Positions 6,838 through 9,165 of a DNA stretch of 9,165 nt are shown here, piece after piece. Source of the stretch: UBA1195 sp045598025. GTDB taxonomy: Bacteria; Bacteroidota; Bacteroidia; Bacteroidales; WCHB1-69. The stretch covers positions 1 to 9,165 of the forward strand of contig JAZLLH010000030.1 in assembly GCA_045598025.1 (NCBI GenBank), given 5' to 3'. Position 1 is the stretch's first letter, and each line of letters opens with the position of its first letter. The notes under the pieces were generated by a model, which searched no databases, was not told the origin of the DNA, and saw only the letters and a program-made list of their open reading frames with translations. Made by a program: the position numbers and the translations under genes.

Positions 6838-6851
6838 TCACATTTTTGTGA
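6838..6851 (-). terminator. Weak possible terminator of the NSS transporter gene
   Basis: TCACA (6838-6842) and TGTGA (6847-6851) form a 5-bp dyad around four bases, about 15 bases past the transporter stop and followed on the minus strand by TTTTG. The stem is short and the T run minimal, so read-through toward HU is possible. Confidence 0.3.
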
Positions 6852-6866
6852 AAAAAATTTTCATTT

Positions 6867-8228
6867 TCAAAAAGATAGGTCAAAAATACCAGTTATCAAT
6901 ATGATTATCAGGGCAATTGGTGCTATGTACTTCAGGGAGAAACGGAAGGCTTTGTAGTACTTGAAAGGCTGTTTTCCCCCATTTCCCAACTCATCCAACA
7001 CCTCCGATTTGGGATATTTCCAGCCCAAAAACAAAGTTAACAGCAAAGCACCGACCGGCATCATGTAGGTTGATGTCAATCGATCCATCTCATCAAAAAG
7101 GGTATTCCCTAAGATTTTGACATCCGAAAAAGGACCAAAAGAAAGAGTACAGAAGGACCCCAGAACAAAAATCAGGAAAGATACGCTCAAAGTCGCCGTA
7201 AGGCGTTTCATATGCAATTCCTCTACCGCCCACAGTACGACAATTTCCAAAAGCGAAATAGTAGAGGTCAGGGCTGCTATGGAGAGCAACAGGAAAAACA
7301 GGACGGAGAAAACCACTCCCATGGGCATGCTGTCAAATACAATGGGAAGCACTTCGTACACCAAACTGGGTCCGCTGGTCGGACTCAGACCAAAAGCAAA
7401 AACGGCAGGGAAAATGGCAATTCCGGCCATCAGAGCGATGAGAGTGTCGGCTCCAGCCACACAGAAACTGGTTTTGAGAAGATTGTCATCCTTACGGATA
7501 TAGGAGCCATAAGTAATCAGAGCTCCCATACCTATGCTTAGGGAAAACAATGCCTGTCCCAAGGCAGAAAGCACGCCGGCGCTGGTCAGTTTGGAGAAAT
7601 CCGGCTTGAACAGGAACGCCAAGCCCTGAGCGGAACCTTTCAATGTCAACGAACGCACACACAACAATATCATCAACAGGAAAAGGATGGGCATCAGCAC
7701 TTTGGAAAATTTTTCAATACCTTTCTGCACTCCTCTCACGATAACAAAGGCCGTCAACAAAATAAACACCAGCTGATATGCCACTGGTATGATTGGATGG
7801 GAGGTAAAGGAAACAAAGGATTGGGATATTTCGGCAGCCGATTTTCCGCTCAATCCACCCCGACAGGACGTTACCACATAATGAAGGGTCCAACCGGCCA
7901 CTGTGCTATAGAAAGAATAAATGAAGAAAGCGGTCAGAATGCCGAGCAAACCTATCAGAGACCATGAACGGTACTGGGGACCCAAAGCCCGGAAAGCTCC
8001 GACCGTATTACGCTGCGAACGCCTTCCTATCACAAACTCGCTCATCATGATGGGAACCCCTATCAGAAAAACAAACAAAAGGTAGACCAACAAAAAAGCG
8101 CCACCCCCGTTTTGTCCTACCGTATAGGGGAAACGCCAGATATTGCCCAATCCTATTGCCGAACCGGCGGCGGCGGCGATGGCTCCGAAATTGGATGTAA
8201 AGCCTCTGCTGCTACTGTTTGATGCCAT
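6867..8228 (-). CDS. Sodium-dependent NSS/SNF-family transporter (amino-acid type)
   Basis: A 453-residue inner-membrane symporter of the neurotransmitter:sodium symporter family (LeuT fold). Members bring amino acids or related amines into the cell with sodium. The unwound first helix reads GSAIGLGNIWRFPY (22-35), followed by QNGGGAFLLVYLL (39-51) and a PIMMSEFVIGRRS segment. The helix-6 substrate and sodium region is FSLSIGMGALITYGSYI (228-244). Helix 8 carries ALTSTISLLE (319-328), where Thr321 and Ser322 align with the second sodium site of LeuT. Asn29 in the first helix matches a sodium ligand, while LeuT Asn21 is replaced by Ser23. The protein is shorter than LeuT and seems to have eleven helices, as in many bacterial members. 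Start ATG 8228 lies just before the conserved region. The substrate cannot be read from sequence. The gene is divergent from the aquaporin gene. Confidence 0.93.
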   Translation of the reverse strand: MASNSSSRGFTSNFGAIAAAAGSAIGLGNIWRFPYTVGQNGGGAFLLVYLLFVFLIGVPIMMSEFVIGRRSQRNTVGAFRALGPQYRSWSLIGLLGILTAFFIYSFYSTVAGWTLHYVVTSCRGGLSGKSAAEISQSFVSFTSHPIIPVAYQLVFILLTAFVIVRGVQKGIEKFSKVLMPILFLLMILLCVRSLTLKGSAQGLAFLFKPDFSKLTSAGVLSALGQALFSLSIGMGALITYGSYIRKDDNLLKTSFCVAGADTLIALMAGIAIFPAVFAFGLSPTSGPSLVYEVLPIVFDSMPMGVVFSVLFFLLLSIAALTSTISLLEIVVLWAVEELHMKRLTATLSVSFLIFVLGSFCTLSFGPFSDVKILGNTLFDEMDRLTSTYMMPVGALLLTLFLGWKYPKSEVLDELGNGGKQPFKYYKAFRFSLKYIAPIALIIILITGIFDLSF

Positions 8229-8273
8229 AATCTTTCTTTTTTATCTAATATTACTTTATCCGAATCCAATTTG

Positions 8274-8281
8274 CAAAGGTA
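8274..8281 (-). promoter_or_regulatory. -7 element of the NSS transporter promoter
   Basis: The minus strand reads TACCTTTG, an exact match to TAnnTTTG, 45 bases ahead of the transporter ATG. A TTTG (8308-8305) is found 23 bases further upstream, slightly wider than usual. Confidence 0.6.
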
Positions 8282-8360
8282 CAAAAAAAAGGCATATTCT
8301 CATGCAAAATATTTTTCTGATTTTTTACGCCTGTCAAGGAAAATACATCCAAAAAAGCAC

Positions 8361-8368
8361 TATCTTTG
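8361..8368 (+). promoter_or_regulatory. -7 element of the aquaporin promoter
   Basis: TATCTTTG matches TAnnTTTG and is followed by a 60-base leader to the ATG at 8429. No good -33 box is seen at the usual distance. The leader holds a direct repeat AACGGAAC (8372-8379 and 8390-8397). The second copy overlaps the small dyad CCGT-A-ACGG (8386-8394). Confidence 0.6.
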
Positions 8369-8428
8369 CAAAACGGAACACTTTCCCGTAACGGAACTAT
8401 TATTTAAACCCATTAAAAAACAACTGTT

Positions 8429-8932
8429 ATGAAAAAGTATTTAGCGGAAATGTTTGGGACCATGGTTTTGGTCCTCATGGGCTGCGGCACGGCTGTCAGT
8501 CTGAACTGCGGAAGTGACACGGCATCTGTTGTCGGAACAGCAATGGCTTTCGGACTGGCCGTCATTGCAATGGCCTACGCCATCGGAGGCATCAGCGGAT
8601 GCCACATCAACCCGGCCATTACTCTGGGCTGCTGGATATCCGGCCGTATCAGCTGCAAGGATGCAGGATTCTACATGCTGTTCCAAGTCATCGGAGCCTT
8701 CATCGGATCGGCTTTGCTGTATCTGTTTGTCAGCACATCGGGAACGGCCGAAGGAACCACGACAGGAGCCAACGCCTGCGGCGACGCCGGTATTTTGAGC
8801 GGACTCATCGTGGAAATCATCCTGACCTGCGTATTCGTGCTCGTCGTGCTGGGCGCCACCGATTCCAAAAAAGGAGCCGGAAACTTTGCCGGACTGGCTA
8901 TCGGTCTGAGCCTGATTCAAGTCGGATCGTAG
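8429..8932 (+). pseudogene. Aquaporin/MIP-family channel, truncated at its 3' end by a repeat element
   Basis: The product is recognisable as an AqpZ-like water or small-solute channel. MKKYLAEMFGTMVLVLMGCG is the conserved first helix with Glu7. AMAFGLAVIAMAYAIG is helix 2. SGCHINPAITLGCWISGR (56-73) holds the first NPA box (61-63). Two further helices follow, the last beginning LIVEIILTCVFVLVVLGATD, and a fifth begins FAGLAIGLSLI (153-163). Family members run to about 230 residues and need a second NPA box with its arginine plus a sixth helix. Here native sequence stops at about 8917, and the frame adds only Q-V-G-S before TAG, because it enters the structured repeat that starts at about 8919. 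The second half of the pore is absent from the window, so a functional channel is unlikely. A misassembled junction would look the same. The family call is firm, but the truncation being biological is less so. Confidence 0.85.
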
Positions 8933-9002
8933 CCATGTCGTTCTGTGAGCCAAGGAGGTGTCCCTCTCTATTGTCTTCCTAAGCCCGCTTGGCCTCCGAC
9001 TT
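8919..9002. repeat. Structured repeat element, copy 1, bounded by an inverted repeat
   Basis: The segment begins AAGTCGGA (8919-8926) and ends with its exact complement TCCGACTT (8995-9002). Inside, GCCAAG (8949-8954) pairs with CTTGGC (8988-8993), and GAGG (8955-8958) can pair with CCTC (8963-8966). Positions 8919-8996 recur exactly at 9088-9165. It has no meaningful open frame. It supplies the stop codon of the truncated aquaporin. Identity is unknown: a small non-autonomous mobile element, a structured RNA or a recombination site are all conceivable. Confidence 0.8.
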
Positions 9003-9087
9003 AGAAGCCGATTAGCCTTAGTAGGCGCAAAGCGCCGGTTAGCCTTAGTAAAAAAACAAGCTTTAGTAGAGCCGCAAGGCTCGGTTA
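9003..9087. repeat. Hairpin-bearing spacer with TTAGTA modules between the repeat copies
   Basis: TTAGCCTTAGTA occurs at 9012-9023 and 9039-9050, with a partial TTTAGTA at 9062-9068. The first is followed at once by a hairpin GGCGC-AAA-GCGCC (9024-9036). The third is followed by GAGCC-GCAA-GGCTC (9069-9082). Both hairpins are followed by GGTTA. The middle copy is followed instead by a poly-A stretch. The pattern suggests a tandem family of short stem-loop modules of unknown role. Confidence 0.75.
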
Positions 9088-9165
9088 AAGTCGGATCGTA
9101 GCCATGTCGTTCTGTGAGCCAAGGAGGTGTCCCTCTCTATTGTCTTCCTAAGCCCGCTTGGCCTC
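9088..9165. repeat. Structured repeat element, copy 2, cut by the window end
   Basis: All 78 bases match 8919-8996 exactly, starting with AAGTCGGA (9088-9095). The closing arm of the inverted repeat would begin at 9164 and lies past the edge. The period is 169 bp. Perfect identity argues for recent duplication, active homogenisation or an assembly artefact. Confidence 0.88.

Noticed and set aside
6838..6851. CRP-type binding site (TGTGA/TCACA halves)
   Set aside because: The half-sites are in the reverse order with a 4-base centre, not TGTGA-N6-TCACA. A weak terminator is the simpler reading.
9036..9087. Integron attC-like sites suggested by GTTAGCC and GTTAAAG near hairpins
   Set aside because: The core does not fit GTTRRRY with a matching RYYYAAC partner, and no integrase or cassette genes are visible.
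8919..9165. CRISPR array
   Set aside because: Only two copies are seen, the repeat is at least 78 bp and the gap about 91 bp, and no cas gene is present. Size and spacing do not fit.

Overview
The window looks like a chromosomal piece from a gut-type Bacteroidetes (Bacteroides/Phocaeicola/Prevotella-like). The signs are several promoter elements of the form TAnnTTTG ahead of genes, weak or absent Shine-Dalgarno sequences, AT-rich spacers around GC-richer genes, and familiar Bacteroidetes families (HU, a LolA-like protein, an MMPL exporter). No rRNA, tRNA or CRISPR array is visible. The genus is inferred from style only.

Layout. (1) 1-538: the remnant of an IS256-family insertion sequence, read on the minus strand. 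It has a premature stop and a large internal deletion that joins N-terminal to C-terminal transposase sequence out of frame. (2) 539-1093: an AT-rich, 5'-truncated gene fragment abutting the IS end. It may come from a restriction-type nuclease, but I do not recognise it firmly. (3) 1094-1340: a spacer with a strong terminator, several inverted repeats and promoter-like elements. (4) 1341-3134: a complete ABC exporter half-transporter. (5) 3135-3309: a promoter region with two dyads. (6) 3310-6412: an MMPL/RND-type exporter followed 22 bp later by a LolA-like periplasmic protein, probably one transcription unit that moves a lipid-like cargo from the inner membrane toward the outer membrane. (7) 6465-6499: a bidirectional terminator shared with the convergent HU gene (6516-6779, minus). 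(8) 6867-8228, minus: a sodium-coupled NSS/SNF amino-acid-type transporter, with a promoter divergent from (9) an aquaporin-type MIP channel gene at 8429.

The aquaporin is cut off in its fifth membrane helix at about 8918. There it runs into a structured repeat that continues to the end of the window. A segment of at least 78 bp (8919-8996) recurs exactly at 9088-9165, a period of 169 bp. The first copy is bounded by an 8-bp inverted repeat, and the DNA between copies holds two GC-rich hairpins set in TTAGTA...GGTTA modules. This is the least explained part of the window and the best candidate for something undescribed. An assembly artefact at a contig end must be excluded first.

The two ends of the window, IS debris with an orphan gene fragment and a repeat-truncated channel gene, look like rearranged accessory sequence. 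The middle is ordinary transporter and housekeeping content.
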